A stretch of 55,595 nt of DNA from a bacterium (GCA_029778565.1 JAKOQC010000083.1:1-55595), one strand, 5' to 3'; positions 1 through 8,977 are shown, counted from the first letter of the stretch. Notes: generated from the letters alone by a model not told the origin. A program made the numbers and translations.

Positions 1-365
1 ATTGCTTTTTGATACTCACCAAAAAACTGATCTGCATAGCTTTGTGATGTACCATCGGGTGCAGGAACGAGATACAATGGCTTACCCACCTCATCTTCAT
101 ACGTCTCTGGTAAATATGGATAGCGTTTGCGAAGTGCATCAAAGTCATCAACAAAATGTATATGATCTACACTGCGACCACGTTTTATAAGTCCGCGACG
201 CAGAGCATCGGCTGTTAATACTTCACGAGTGTGACCAATATGGTACGGCCCCGACGGAGAGATACCACTACAAACACGCAAATTTCCATTTGGATGTTTA
301 GCTTCTATTGCATCACAAACAACATCTACCCAATAACTAGATTGGCCTTGTGTTTCATTATTCAT
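1..365 (-). CDS. lysS: Class I lysyl-tRNA synthetase, N-terminal part (cut by window edge)
   Basis: The reading frame is open from the window edge to an ATG at 365 and is missing from the ORF track because its stop lies outside. The translation begins MNNETQGQSSYWVDVV and contains SPSGPYHIGHTREVLTADAL, the PSG and HIGH-type signature of a class I aminoacyl-tRNA synthetase that reads as LysRS-I, followed by HFVDDFDALRKRYPYLP. It would charge tRNA-Lys with lysine in the cytoplasm. Class I LysRS is typical of archaea and scattered bacteria, including CPR, and replaces the common class II enzyme. Only about 121 residues are visible; the KMSK motif and anticodon-binding region are outside. A TATAAT box ends 6 nt before the ATG, suggesting a leaderless mRNA. 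Confidence is high for the family. Confidence 0.9.
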   Translation of the reverse strand, partial: MNNETQGQSSYWVDVVCDAIEAKHPNGNLRVCSGISPSGPYHIGHTREVLTADALRRGLIKRGRSVDHIHFVDDFDALRKRYPYLPETYEDEVGKPLYLVPAPDGTSQSYADQFFGEYQKA

Positions 366-371
366 AGTAAT

Positions 372-377
372 ATTATA
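372..377 (-). promoter_or_regulatory. -10 box of lysS, leaderless geometry
   Basis: On the minus strand TATAAT is followed by exactly six nucleotides (ATTACT) and then the lysS ATG. With a normal -10 to +1 distance, transcription would start on the A of the start codon. No Shine-Dalgarno sequence lies between. Confidence 0.6.
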
Positions 378-402
378 CGCACTTTTCATCATTTGCTCCA
401 TT

Positions 403-445
403 CAAACAAAAAGCGCCTCATTCTAGCAGAAGCGCTTTTTGTTTG
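403..445. terminator. Bidirectional terminator between greA and lysS
   Basis: CAAACAAAAAGCGC pairs with GCGCTTTTTGTTTG across a 15-nt loop. A and T tracts flank the stem on both strands, so it can end transcription either way; on the minus strand it terminates greA. Confidence 0.85.
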
Positions 446-457
446 TAAAACCTTTTC

Positions 458-919
458 TTATTCAACCTTCATAATCTTATAAGTCATTGTTCCGGCTGGC
501 ACCTCTACATCAGCAACCTCACCTACCTTTTTACCAAGCAAGGCTTTACCAATAGGAGATTCATCCGAAATTTTACCACTGTCTGGATCCGCTTCGGTAC
601 GACCGACAATGTGAAACACCTGTTTGCCATCATCAAGACTAACATGTACTTTCGAACCTACCGCAACTACACCACCTTCACTTTTCGTAATGGTTTTGGC
701 GTGCTTTAAGATATTACCAATCTCGGCAATACGGCCTTCAATAAACGCTTGGCGCTCTTTAGCATCATCCCAGCTAGAATTTTCTGATAAATCACCAAAT
801 TCTTTCGCTTCGCGTAATGCTTTAGCAACTTCTTTTCGTTTGTTCTTAACCAAATCTTCGAGCTCTGTTTCGAGATCTTTAATTCCTTGGGGTGTCAGAT
901 AGAAATCTTGTTGTGACAT
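458..919 (-). CDS. greA: Transcription elongation factor GreA
   Basis: The 153-residue protein has the usual GreA length and order: an N-terminal coiled coil (LTPQGIKDLETELEDL, then KEFGDLSENSSWDDAKERQA, containing the acidic loop tip residues that stimulate RNA polymerase cleavage), then a C-terminal FKBP-like globular domain (VVAVGSKVHVSLDDGK, SPIGKALLGKKVGEVADVEVPAG). It binds the secondary channel of RNA polymerase and rescues backtracked complexes by transcript cleavage. A GGAG lies about 14 nt upstream of the ATG, rather far for a ribosome binding site. It has its own promoter inside the mrdA-greA gap and ends in the strong hairpin at 403-445. Confidence 0.95.
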   Translation of the reverse strand: MSQQDFYLTPQGIKDLETELEDLVKNKRKEVAKALREAKEFGDLSENSSWDDAKERQAFIEGRIAEIGNILKHAKTITKSEGGVVAVGSKVHVSLDDGKQVFHIVGRTEADPDSGKISDESPIGKALLGKKVGEVADVEVPAGTMTYKIMKVE

Positions 920-1075
920 GAATTTTTTAACTACTCCTTATGTTTCTCTCTTATTCCGTAAGTTCTATATGTTCTTCAAGAAAAATGACCCTTGGCCGCA
1001 CTTGTTTGGTTTGGCTTTCAGGTCGCAATAAAACCCGAGAATATTTTGTTATTATTCTGCTGGTGTTTGTTTTTT

Positions 1076-1104
1076 ATTCTCGCAAATCACACCCCTTATG
1101 TCAA
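1076..1104 (-). promoter_or_regulatory. Sigma70-type promoter upstream of greA
   Basis: Minus strand TTGACA, 17-nt spacer, GAGAAT (four of six matches to TATAAT). It lies just beyond the mrdA stop and would give greA a leader of about 150 nt. The rest of the 204-bp gap holds nothing else I can support. Confidence 0.5.
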
Positions 1105-1123
1105 GCTCGCTGAGATATATTTT

Positions 1124-3100
1124 TTAGTTTCTTGGTGTAGAAAAATACCATTTAAGAATTTCTTTGGTTGTTGGCACAGCAAATTCTGCACCCTCGCCTG
1201 AGTTTTCAACCAATACCACAGTAACAATTTTAGGGTCATTGGCTGGCGCATAGGCAGTAAACCATGCATGCGGCTTGGTGATAGGATTCTTGCCATCAAA
1301 CCCTTGCGTGCTGGTTTCGGCTGTACCAGTCTTACCGGCTACTGGCACAGGTACTTCACGCTTCATACTACAACATGCTGTGCCAGACGCTACAGCGCCC
1401 TCCATACCAGCTCTTACCACTGCTAACGTGGCTGGTGAGGCAATATTGGCAGTTTGCACCACTGGATCAATTGTGCGCACTATTTGCCCCTGAGCATCTT
1501 TTACTGCCATCGCAAAATGGGGTTGATAAAGTGTACCGCCATTTGCTACCGCAGCAGTTGCCATTGCAAGTTGTAATGGAGTAACACGAATGTCTCCCTG
1601 GCCAATTGAAATATTGTAGGTATCACCAACAAACCATGGGTCGGTAGAATATTTTTTCTTGGCTTCGGGAGATGGTATAAAACCAGCAGACTGATCACCA
1701 ATATCAGCCTTTAGACTAGTACCAAAACCAAACTTTTTATACCAATTGGTTAGTTTGGTTGGGCCAAGCCCGGTAAAGCTTTCAAAGCCACCCCCAACCA
1801 TATAGTAGAAAATGTCTGAGCTCCATGTTAAGGCCCGTACAACATTAACAGCACCAAGCCCACCCGGCTCCCAGCCCTTAAATGTATATACAATATTTGG
1901 ATCGTACTGATTTTTTACATCAAGTTTACCGTTATCAATCAGAGTAGTATTAGAGTTAATAACTCCTTCCTCAAGTCCGGCAGTGGAGATGAATGGTTTT
2001 ATTGTAGAACCTATTGGATATCCACCTGATGCGACACGATTAAACAGAGGCTTAGCAGGATCATTTAGTAGTGTATTGTAGTCGTTTTGACTAATACCCT
2101 TGGCAAAGGCATTACCGTCATAACTTGGATAATTAACAGCTGCCAGTACTTGTCCGTTTCTTGGGTCTACCGCAACAGCAGCACCACCACGCGAACCAGC
2201 TCGTTCTACTGCAGCTTTCAACTGGGCGGCCATCTGGTCTTGTAAGCCTTTATCGATACTGAGTACTAAATTTTTACCTGCCAGAGGATCTTGCTTGGCC
2301 AAGTATCTTACCGGAGTACCGGTAGCGTCAACTTCTACTTGTTCTTTTCCATACTGACCACGTAAGTCTGTCTCGTAATATTTCTCAAGACCAGTCTTAC
2401 CAATAGTATCAATTGGTCGATAACTTGGATTAGCCGCCCATTCTTCTTGCGAAATACGTCCGGTGTAGCCCAGGAACGGCGCCAGGGTACCACCGTCAAG
2501 ATACTGGCGTGATGGATTAACTTCTACACTAAAGCCGTTTAATCGAGCGGCTGCTTCTTCGGTATTTAAGGCAACGTCACGACTAACGTTTTCAGCAATA
2601 ACAACTGGCTGTGAATTTTTTAAGCCCTTCTTCTCCACGATCTGTACAATTTCTTCAGGTTGTTTTGAAAGAATACTCGCAATTGTCTGATAGGCAGCTG
2701 CTCTATCTGTTTTACTCGTACTCACTTGACTTGGAATAACTACAATATCAAAACGGGCATCATTGCGTACTAAAAGTATGCCATTTCGGTCGTACATGGC
2801 TCCACGGGGTGCAGGAATTTCCGAAATTCTCACCCTATTACTGCTAGCTAAGAGTGAGTGTTGCTGTCCAGTAATAATTTGCAGATACCCCAGTCGCAAG
2901 ACCAATACTGAAGCAAATAGTAAAAGTAGTGCAACCATCACCCAATAAAATGATATGCGTACCGGTTCTTCAAGCTGAATTTTTTCTGAGCTACCGGCCA
3001 AAATTGCTGCCGACCAATCCTCACTCTTCTGAACACGCTGTTCTTTTTTAGAAAACCGAAATTCTATAGCTCTGTCATAAAATTCACCAAATATATTCAT
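1124..3100 (-). CDS. mrdA: Penicillin-binding protein 2, peptidoglycan DD-transpeptidase
   Basis: At 658 residues it has class B PBP length. A cytosolic N-terminus is followed by one membrane helix (ISFYWVMVALLLLFASVLVL), then the pedestal domain (IPAPRGAMYDRNGILLVRN) and the transpeptidase domain with all three motifs: SxxK in GSTIKPF (catalytic Ser), SxN as SSD in the TWSSDIFYYMVGG stretch, and KTG in GKTGTAETS. SSD in place of the usual SxN is a recognised PBP2 variant. It cross-links lateral-wall peptidoglycan as part of the elongasome. It is the last gene of mreB-mreC-mreD-mrdA, 6 nt after mreD. No rodA follows, so the partner glycosyltransferase must be encoded elsewhere. Confidence 0.95.
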   Translation of the reverse strand: MNIFGEFYDRAIEFRFSKKEQRVQKSEDWSAAILAGSSEKIQLEEPVRISFYWVMVALLLLFASVLVLRLGYLQIITGQQHSLLASSNRVRISEIPAPRGAMYDRNGILLVRNDARFDIVVIPSQVSTSKTDRAAAYQTIASILSKQPEEIVQIVEKKGLKNSQPVVIAENVSRDVALNTEEAAARLNGFSVEVNPSRQYLDGGTLAPFLGYTGRISQEEWAANPSYRPIDTIGKTGLEKYYETDLRGQYGKEQVEVDATGTPVRYLAKQDPLAGKNLVLSIDKGLQDQMAAQLKAAVERAGSRGGAAVAVDPRNGQVLAAVNYPSYDGNAFAKGISQNDYNTLLNDPAKPLFNRVASGGYPIGSTIKPFISTAGLEEGVINSNTTLIDNGKLDVKNQYDPNIVYTFKGWEPGGLGAVNVVRALTWSSDIFYYMVGGGFESFTGLGPTKLTNWYKKFGFGTSLKADIGDQSAGFIPSPEAKKKYSTDPWFVGDTYNISIGQGDIRVTPLQLAMATAAVANGGTLYQPHFAMAVKDAQGQIVRTIDPVVQTANIASPATLAVVRAGMEGAVASGTACCSMKREVPVPVAGKTGTAETSTQGFDGKNPITKPHAWFTAYAPANDPKIVTVVLVENSGEGAEFAVPTTKEILKWYFSTPRN

Positions 3101-3106
3101 TCTTGC

Positions 3107-3610
3107 CTAGCCCCGCAACCACCGTTTTTTTACTTCACCAGAGTTTAGGTAACTCTGGAGCCATATTGCAGCCATATACAGCAGTGCACCAGCTATCAAA
3201 GTAAAAGTTAGCTGAATAACACCGGCTACAAAATAACTACTGAGTTGACGAAATCTCTCAATAGAAAAAACCATTACCAGCTGAATAAATAAGTACAGTA
3301 TTTCTAATAACCCAAGGGTGATTATTACATTCCAAAAACCCACTGCGCGCTCACCTAAATGCACAACATATTTGGCAATTACTGCAGCAAATAACAGAAA
3401 GAACATATTAAAACCAAAGAAAGTACCAGCATGAATATCGAGTATCAATCCGCTTACAAGTGCGATTGGTGCTAAATCTGAAGCACGTAATTGCAGTGTA
3501 GAGACGACAATTACCGCTAAAACCAAATTAAAAGTAAAACTACCACCTAAAAGTGTAATTTGGAGTAAAACAGCAGCCAGTGCAGCGAGATAAAATACAA
3601 TCAACTTCAT
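3107..3610 (-). CDS. mreD: Rod shape-determining membrane protein MreD
   Basis: A 167-residue, very hydrophobic protein with about five predicted membrane helices (FYLAALAAVLLQITLLGG; NLVLAVIVVSTL; FFGFNMFFLLFAAVIAKYVV; VIITLGLLEILYLFIQLVMV; LIAGALLYMAAIWLQ). MreD sequences are poorly conserved, so the call rests on topology, length and its position between mreC and mrdA. It overlaps the mreC stop by 4 nt, implying translational coupling. It is thought to hold MreC and PBP2 in the elongation complex. Confidence 0.85.
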   Translation of the reverse strand: MKLIVFYLAALAAVLLQITLLGGSFTFNLVLAVIVVSTLQLRASDLAPIALVSGLILDIHAGTFFGFNMFFLLFAAVIAKYVVHLGERAVGFWNVIITLGLLEILYLFIQLVMVFSIERFRQLSSYFVAGVIQLTFTLIAGALLYMAAIWLQSYLNSGEVKKRWLRG

Positions 3611-4410
3611 TGCTTGAGACCCGTTACAACAAATACCAACTCTAACGTATTGAGGTTTACTAATGGTTTCAAACTAGCACTTTGAAACACTGCATTGTCT
3701 GCCTTCGTTACTCCCTCCACCTGACCAATCAGTATCCCCTGCGGTACCAAGCCAGAGCCCGCCGAAACAATTTGTTCTCCTTGAGTTACTACTTCACCCT
3801 GAGCGACGTCTTCAAAGCTATACCCTTGTCCAATTTGTCCACGTACTATACCTTGGGCACGACCATCTTGTCCTATCGCACGAATTCGAAAATCTGGATC
3901 GCTCACCAAAAAGACTTTACTACTATAATCATTTACCTGATAAATGGTTCCTACCAAAACCCCACTACTAATTACTGCCTGACCCACTTGCACGCCACTA
4001 CTACTGCCCCTGTCTATGGTTATAAATCGTCTACTATCATCTGGTTCGGTACTCACAACCCTCGAAGGTAATAACTGTAGGTTGAGACGTGAGTTAAAAT
4101 TAAGCTGTGCTCGCAATAGTTCGTTCTCATGCCCCACTTCTTTAAGAGCCGAGAGTTGATTGCGCAAATCGAGCACCTCAGATTGTAAATTTTTATTATC
4201 TTCACCCAGGCGAGAAATCGAACCAAGAAAACTAAACTCGCCAGTTATAGTATTACGCAAGCTTACTAATCTGGCGCCTACTGGGTTAAATAATTGATCG
4301 TGCACCAAACGAAAAGGCCAACCTATTCCGGCTGCATTAATAACAATAATAATCACTGCAATTGCTGCAGCTATGCCGACAAGTAATATCGAACGATTCT
4401 TCATACTCAA
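3607..4410 (-). CDS. mreC: Rod shape-determining protein MreC
   Basis: The 267-residue protein has an N-terminal membrane anchor (ILLVGIAAAIAVIIIVINAAG), a coiled coil around residues 65-100 (LGEDNKNLQSEVLDLRNQLSAL) and a C-terminal double beta-barrel with the family hallmarks (VVSTEPDDSRRFITIDRGSSSGV; GQAVISSGVLVGTIYQV). It is a periplasm-facing scaffold linking MreB filaments to PBP2. It starts 8 nt after mreB ends and overlaps mreD by 4 nt. Confidence 0.93.
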   Translation of the reverse strand: MSMKNRSILLVGIAAAIAVIIIVINAAGIGWPFRLVHDQLFNPVGARLVSLRNTITGEFSFLGSISRLGEDNKNLQSEVLDLRNQLSALKEVGHENELLRAQLNFNSRLNLQLLPSRVVSTEPDDSRRFITIDRGSSSGVQVGQAVISSGVLVGTIYQVNDYSSKVFLVSDPDFRIRAIGQDGRAQGIVRGQIGQGYSFEDVAQGEVVTQGEQIVSAGSGLVPQGILIGQVEGVTKADNAVFQSASLKPLVNLNTLELVFVVTGLKQ

Positions 4411-4417
4411 ACCCCCT

Positions 4418-5470
4418 CTAATGCGGTACTTTTTCGTACTGAGTACTTACCAACACGTCTTTTAGACTATCTAAATCTTCTAATACCATACCGGTTCCGC
4501 GCACAACTGCAGTAAGTGGGTCATCGGCAATATGTACCGGCATTTTCGTTTGAGCTGCCAACAACACATCTAAGCCACGTAGCAGTGCGCCGCCACCGGC
4601 AAGATATATACCTTTGTCCATAATGTCTGCCAAAAGTTCTGGTGGTGTTTCTTCTATAGTATGCTTTACTGCATCTACAATAGCTCTTACCGATCGAGAT
4701 AAAGCTTTTCTGGTTTGATCAGAATTAATAGTCATCTCTTTTGGTAAGCCAGTTATCATATCTCGTCCACGAATAGGCGCCTCAAGCATTTTACTTAGTT
4801 TTGCCGCCGAGCCGATATTTATTTTAATTGTTTCGGCCGTGCGCTCACCAATCTGTAGACTGAATTCTTCTTTAGCATAAGCGATAACATCATCAGTAAG
4901 TTCATCCCCAGCAATACGTACCGAGCGTGACGAAACAATTCCTCCAAGCGAAATTACCGCCACCTCTGAAGTACCGCCCCCAATATCAACTATCATCGAC
5001 CCGGCGGCATCGTGTACTGGCAAGCCACTACCCACAGCCGCTGCCATTGGCTCTTCTATCAAGAAAGCCTGACGTGCACCAGCGTTCATAGCCGCTTCTT
5101 CTACCGCACGTTTTTCTACTTCGGTAACACCAGATGGAATACCCACTACCACACGTGGACGCGGAAAGAGCACAAAACTTTCTTTATGTACTTTTTCAAT
5201 AAAGTATTTAAGCATTTGCTCAGTAATTTCAAAGTCTGATACCACACCATCTACGAGGGGTCGTGTTGCCACAATATTAGCTGGAGTTTTACCAACCATC
5301 CGTTTGGCTTCATCTCCAATTGCCAAAATCTGCTTGTTTTTAGTGTTAATTGCTACTACAGAAGGTTCGTTAATGACAATACCCTTACCACGCACGTATA
5401 CCAAAGTATTGGCCGTACCAAGGTCAATACCTATATCATGACTAAAATTACCCAAAAGCTGTTGTATCAT
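4418..5470 (-). CDS. mreB: Rod shape-determining actin homolog MreB
   Basis: A 350-residue bacterial actin. The nucleotide-binding motifs are clear: phosphate 1 (DIGIDLGTANTLVYVRGKG), phosphate 2 (SMIVDIGGGTSEVAVISLGG) and the adenosine motif (GIYLAGGGALLRGLD). It polymerises on the inner membrane and guides lateral wall synthesis. It heads the mreBCD-mrdA operon. TACACT precedes the ATG by 8 nt without a convincing Shine-Dalgarno sequence, so a near-leaderless start is possible. Confidence 0.97.
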   Translation of the reverse strand: MIQQLLGNFSHDIGIDLGTANTLVYVRGKGIVINEPSVVAINTKNKQILAIGDEAKRMVGKTPANIVATRPLVDGVVSDFEITEQMLKYFIEKVHKESFVLFPRPRVVVGIPSGVTEVEKRAVEEAAMNAGARQAFLIEEPMAAAVGSGLPVHDAAGSMIVDIGGGTSEVAVISLGGIVSSRSVRIAGDELTDDVIAYAKEEFSLQIGERTAETIKINIGSAAKLSKMLEAPIRGRDMITGLPKEMTINSDQTRKALSRSVRAIVDAVKHTIEETPPELLADIMDKGIYLAGGGALLRGLDVLLAAQTKMPVHIADDPLTAVVRGTGMVLEDLDSLKDVLVSTQYEKVPH

Positions 5471-5529
5471 CTCTATTTAGTGTAACAAATCTTAGCCATC
5501 TGTTGCTAGGGTAAATGTAAGAATAATAA

Positions 5530-5556
5530 AAAACTGCTAGCTAATCGCCAGCAGTT
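5530..5556 (-). terminator. Terminator after the small zinc-protein gene
   Basis: Minus strand AACTGCT...AGCAGTT stem followed by TTTTTATTATT. It begins right after the stop codon of the 81-residue gene and insulates the mreB operon. Confidence 0.85.
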
Positions 5557-5802
5557 CTAACTTTCTAACTGAAAGAGTGCTCTCTTGACACTATCCTTTG
5601 CCACGTTAAAAGGTACTTGCTTCGCATTCTCTTGCTCCCAAAGTTCCCACTCTTTCTTTAAACGTTCTTCATCTCTCACATCAGCAAACTTAAAACATCG
5701 ATTACACCGTTTGGCAGTGGTATACATTGAGCATTCGTCATACCATTGATGAAAGCCAAGCTTACAGAGCAATGGTTTCTTTACTGTTTCTTCATCAGCC
5801 AT
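5557..5802 (-). CDS. Small putative zinc-binding protein
   Basis: An 81-residue hydrophilic protein. LCKLGFHQW followed about 20 residues later by RCNRC gives a C-x4-H...C-x2-C arrangement that could bind one zinc ion; similar CxxGxHxW...CxxC openings occur in small prophage and bacterial zinc-ribbon proteins. The C-terminal half is charged and helical (DEERLKKEWELWEQENAKQ). AGGAGG lies 7 nt before the ATG. It is monocistronic, with its own terminator. Function unknown; a nucleic-acid or protein-binding role would be a guess. Confidence 0.65.
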   Translation of the reverse strand: MADEETVKKPLLCKLGFHQWYDECSMYTTAKRCNRCFKFADVRDEERLKKEWELWEQENAKQVPFNVAKDSVKRALFQLES

Positions 5803-5872
5803 TCTAACCTCCTTAGGACAAGTAAGGTTCTTGGTATTATATATATGAAGCTCTAATTAGTCAATGTAGCTA

Positions 5873-6631
5873 TTAATGCAACCAACCAGCAATTATCGAA
5901 AATGCAATGAGGTTATTAAAAGCATGTAGTAACATACTAGGAATCACACTTTTTAGACGCAAGCGAATAATTGCCAAAATAATTGCCAAAATAAAGGTAT
6001 AAATTACTACGTTCGGCTGAAAGTGTAATAGTGCAAAGACCAAGCTCGTTAGAAAAATACCAAAAAATGTCCCAAACCGTCGCATTAATACTGGCAATAT
6101 TAACCCTCTAAAATACAGTTCTTCCACAATTGGTGCTACAACTACAGCAGCTGCAAAACTCAGCCACAACCCAACTCCGCTATTACCATAGGTCAGAGCA
6201 TTGTTCTGGGCTTGGTCGGCGTTAAAACTCGGCACTAGCCAGACCACCAGACTAAAAATTAGTATTACACTAGTCGTTAATATAAGTAATCCACCAACCA
6301 CAAAAAGTGCAAATCGCCACCACGAAAAGCCATTTAAGCCAAGAGTTTGCCTAGTAGCATGGTATTTTTTTACCAGCCAGAAGAGCAAACAAAACTCGGT
6401 CGCTAAGGTTGCCAGATCGATTATTGCCTCTACTAATTGCTTGTTATTAATACCATTCAGTAATGGTGTAGGCAGTGGTAAATGTTTAAGTCCAAACCAA
6501 GCGATAGCCAACACAATAGGTACCAAAATTGTTACAGCCAACACCATTACAACATCGCGTATGCGCCATGGAACCTCTGGCATTGGTAACCATGGTTGGC
6601 GTTTCTTTTTAACTCCCGCCTCGGCCTGCAT
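5873..6631 (-). CDS. CPBP-family intramembrane metalloprotease
   Basis: A 252-residue protein with about seven or eight membrane helices. The family motif EExxxR is present as VVAPIVEELYFRGLILPVL, and a later His-containing motif (VFALLHFQPN) and HAFNN complete the putative metal site. The family (formerly Abi/CAAX protease-like) includes Rce1-type prenyl proteases and bacterial immunity proteins. It sits immediately after rseP, 2 nt away, at the end of frr-uppS-rseP, so it is probably co-transcribed with envelope functions. Its substrate is unknown. Confidence 0.88.
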   Translation of the reverse strand: MQAEAGVKKKRQPWLPMPEVPWRIRDVVMVLAVTILVPIVLAIAWFGLKHLPLPTPLLNGINNKQLVEAIIDLATLATEFCLLFWLVKKYHATRQTLGLNGFSWWRFALFVVGGLLILTTSVILIFSLVVWLVPSFNADQAQNNALTYGNSGVGLWLSFAAAVVVAPIVEELYFRGLILPVLMRRFGTFFGIFLTSLVFALLHFQPNVVIYTFILAIILAIIRLRLKSVIPSMLLHAFNNLIAFSIIAGWLH

Positions 6632-6633
6632 AG

Positions 6634-7716
6634 CTAGAATAACTTACGAATATCAGATACTGATACAATAATCATCAGGCCAATAAGAGCAACAAAACCA
6701 ATAATATGTACCAAGTTTTCGCGTTCTGGAGAAATCTTTACTCCAATCTTGCGCAGTATCATCATGAATTCTCTCCCGCCATCAAGGGCTGGTAATGGAA
6801 GAGCGTTAATGACTGCAAGACTAAGTGAGATAGAGGCAATAAAGAGCCAAATGTAGGTCGAGCCAAAACGTACTATTTGCGAGAACAGGCTTACAATACC
6901 AATTGGTCCAGCTACCCCTTCGCTAACTTTAGCCTGAGTAAACAACCCTAAAATAAGGTTACCAAATACCGCCAGCGTGGCGACAATTAACTCAAGCATA
7001 AGCACAAAAGCAGCAATGGGGGCTGCCCACCAAGAATATTTACTTATCTGTACAGGTTCAGCTACTAATCCAAGAAAACCTACATTTTCATCTTTGCCCA
7101 GAACAATTGTTTTTGTTTGCGTGGTGTTGCCATGTTGATAAACAACTATCGCTTCTTGCCCAGCACGAGTTTTCGTATAACTGCGCAAATCATTACTATT
7201 TTGAAAGTTTATATTATCGAGCGTAACAAGTTTATCACCCTCTACAATACCAGCACTTTGAGCGGCTGAGTTTTTACTCACACTAAATACTGTTAAGCCG
7301 GCAGAAGTTTCGGTAATCGGTTTAACTGGGCCAAACGAAGGTAGATTTTGAATAATTGGTGGCACACCCACAATAAGAAGAGTGGTAAAAATACTGTAGG
7401 CAATGAGAAAATTTACCGTCACCCCCGCCATAACAATACGGGTTTTTTGCCAAAATCCTTTCGAATTAAAGCTTCTTGGGCCCGTCTGAGCATCGTCTTC
7501 ACCAAACAGACGAACAAATCCACCAATTGGAAACAGATTAATACTATATCGTGTCTCACCCTTTTTTATCGACCAAATACGAGGCGGAAACCCAATACCA
7601 AACTCTAAAACACGCACACCCTCTCTACGCGCCATTAAAAAATGCCCGAGCTCATGGGCAATAACTAACAAAGAAAAAATGATAATTACGCCAAGTATTA
7701 CTGGTAGCCAGCTCAT
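6634..7716 (-). CDS. rseP: Site-2 intramembrane metalloprotease RseP
   Basis: A 360-residue M50 protease. HELGH at residues 21-25 in the first membrane helix supplies the zinc ligands, and the third ligand lies in the C-terminal NALPLPALDGGRE motif. A single PDZ domain occupies about residues 125-215 (VFSVSKNSAAQSAGIVEGDKLV). It cleaves membrane-spanning anti-sigma factors or signal peptides within the bilayer. It overlaps the uppS stop by 4 nt and is followed by a second intramembrane protease. The usual cdsA and dxr between uppS and rseP are missing. Confidence 0.95.
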   Translation of the reverse strand: MSWLPVILGVIIIFSLLVIAHELGHFLMARREGVRVLEFGIGFPPRIWSIKKGETRYSINLFPIGGFVRLFGEDDAQTGPRSFNSKGFWQKTRIVMAGVTVNFLIAYSIFTTLLIVGVPPIIQNLPSFGPVKPITETSAGLTVFSVSKNSAAQSAGIVEGDKLVTLDNINFQNSNDLRSYTKTRAGQEAIVVYQHGNTTQTKTIVLGKDENVGFLGLVAEPVQISKYSWWAAPIAAFVLMLELIVATLAVFGNLILGLFTQAKVSEGVAGPIGIVSLFSQIVRFGSTYIWLFIASISLSLAVINALPLPALDGGREFMMILRKIGVKISPERENLVHIIGFVALIGLMIIVSVSDIRKLF

Positions 7717-8408
7717 TTACCGAACCTTCTTCCTCTATTAGCATAATCTTGCAGAACAGCATCAAGACGGACCTCGTTAAACTCAGGCCAAAACTCATCG
7801 ACAAAGGCAAATTCCGAGTATGCACTTTGCCAAAGTAAAAAATTACTCAAACGCTTCTCACCACTTGTACGTACAATCAAATCTGGGGCAGGTACTTCTG
7901 GGCAATAGAGATGTTTTGTAATAACTTCATCATCAATCTCTTCAGGTTTCAGATTTTCTCGAACAATTGCCCTTAGGGAGTCTACGATTTCTTGCCGCCC
8001 ACCATAATTAAAGCAAGCTAAAAATGTGCCAGCAGTGTTATTTTTAGTTAGCTCTTCAGCTTCTTCAATAGCAGCTCTTAATTTATCGCTCAGCTTTTCT
8101 CTGCTACCCACAATACGCAAACGCACATTTTTTTTGTGTAACTCTTTGGCGTCTTTTAGTACAACTTTTAAAGCCATTTTCATCAAGATTCCGACTTCAT
8201 CACTAGCTCGTTGCCAATTCTCACTCGAAAATACAAAGGCAGAAAAATAGGGTATGTTTCTATCAAAACACGCCTGGGCAACAACTCGCAATTGTTCGTA
8301 CCCGCGCTTATAGGCTTGATTTATACTAAACCCATTAGCTTTGGCCCAACGCCGATTACCGTCAGGAATAAATGCAATATGTTGCAATTGGTGTTTTGTT
8401 TCGGCCAT
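7713..8408 (-). CDS. uppS: Isoprenyl (undecaprenyl) diphosphate synthase
   Basis: A 231-residue cis-prenyltransferase. HIAFIPDGNRRWAKANG near the N-terminus carries the catalytic Asp (residue 16) and the following Asn/Arg/Trp; FSSENWQRA and the late APDLIVRTSGEKRLSNFLLWQSAYSE motif bind the diphosphates. It condenses isopentenyl diphosphate units onto farnesyl diphosphate to make the lipid carrier for wall polymers. It follows frr by 8 nt and overlaps rseP by 4 nt. Its substrate supply links it to the idi gene at 48.0 kb. Confidence 0.96.
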   Translation of the reverse strand: MAETKHQLQHIAFIPDGNRRWAKANGFSINQAYKRGYEQLRVVAQACFDRNIPYFSAFVFSSENWQRASDEVGILMKMALKVVLKDAKELHKKNVRLRIVGSREKLSDKLRAAIEEAEELTKNNTAGTFLACFNYGGRQEIVDSLRAIVRENLKPEEIDDEVITKHLYCPEVPAPDLIVRTSGEKRLSNFLLWQSAYSEFAFVDEFWPEFNEVRLDAVLQDYANRGRRFGK

Positions 8409-8416
8409 ACAGATTC

Positions 8417-8977
8417 TTAAGTTTGTAGTAACTCGGCTTCTTTTTCTTTAGAAATTTCGCTTACCTGAGCATGATATTTATCGATCATTGTATTAAGATC
8501 TTTTTCTAAACTAGTCACATCATCTTCAGTTAATTTCTTTGCCTTAGCAGCGGCTTTACCGTCATTGAGTGCTTCGTGGCGAGCATTACGGAGCGAAATA
8601 TTACACTCCTCACCCTTTTGATGTAACACTTTCACCATCTGAGTGCGAGTTTCTTCACTCATTGGGGGAACATTTATTCGTATTACATGGCCGTCGTTAT
8701 TTGGAGTAAATGCCATGGTTGGATTTTCTGAGATAGCTTTTTCAATAGCGGCAAGATTACTTGCATCCCAAGGCTGAATTTGCAGGGTTTTTGCATCTGG
8801 GGTAGATACACTGGCAATTGATTTTAATGTCATTTCTTGACCATAGACATTTACTTTTAAGCCATCAATCATCGCGGCGTTCGCCCGACCCGAGCGAAGC
8901 CCGGCCAGTTCTTCACTAAAATGATCAATTGCGGCTTTCATTTTGGTTTCGGCAGATTTGAGATATTCTTGATTCAT
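8417..8977 (-). CDS. frr: Ribosome recycling factor
   Basis: RRF of about 186 residues with the canonical three-helix bundle and alpha/beta domain (FSEELAGLRSGRANAAMIDGLKV; VSTPDAKTLQIQPWDASNLAAIEKAI; INVPPMSEETR). It splits post-termination ribosomes with EF-G. The ORF track starts four codons earlier (MWNIMNQEY, to 8989), but the MNQEYL start fits the family better. A TATAAT box overlaps the upstream ATG and ends 10 nt before the internal one, so the mRNA would start almost at the chosen codon. Confidence 0.95.
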   Translation of the reverse strand: MNQEYLKSAETKMKAAIDHFSEELAGLRSGRANAAMIDGLKVNVYGQEMTLKSIASVSTPDAKTLQIQPWDASNLAAIEKAISENPTMAFTPNNDGHVIRINVPPMSEETRTQMVKVLHQKGEECNISLRNARHEALNDGKAAAKAKKLTEDDVTSLEKDLNTMIDKYHAQVSEISKEKEAELLQT

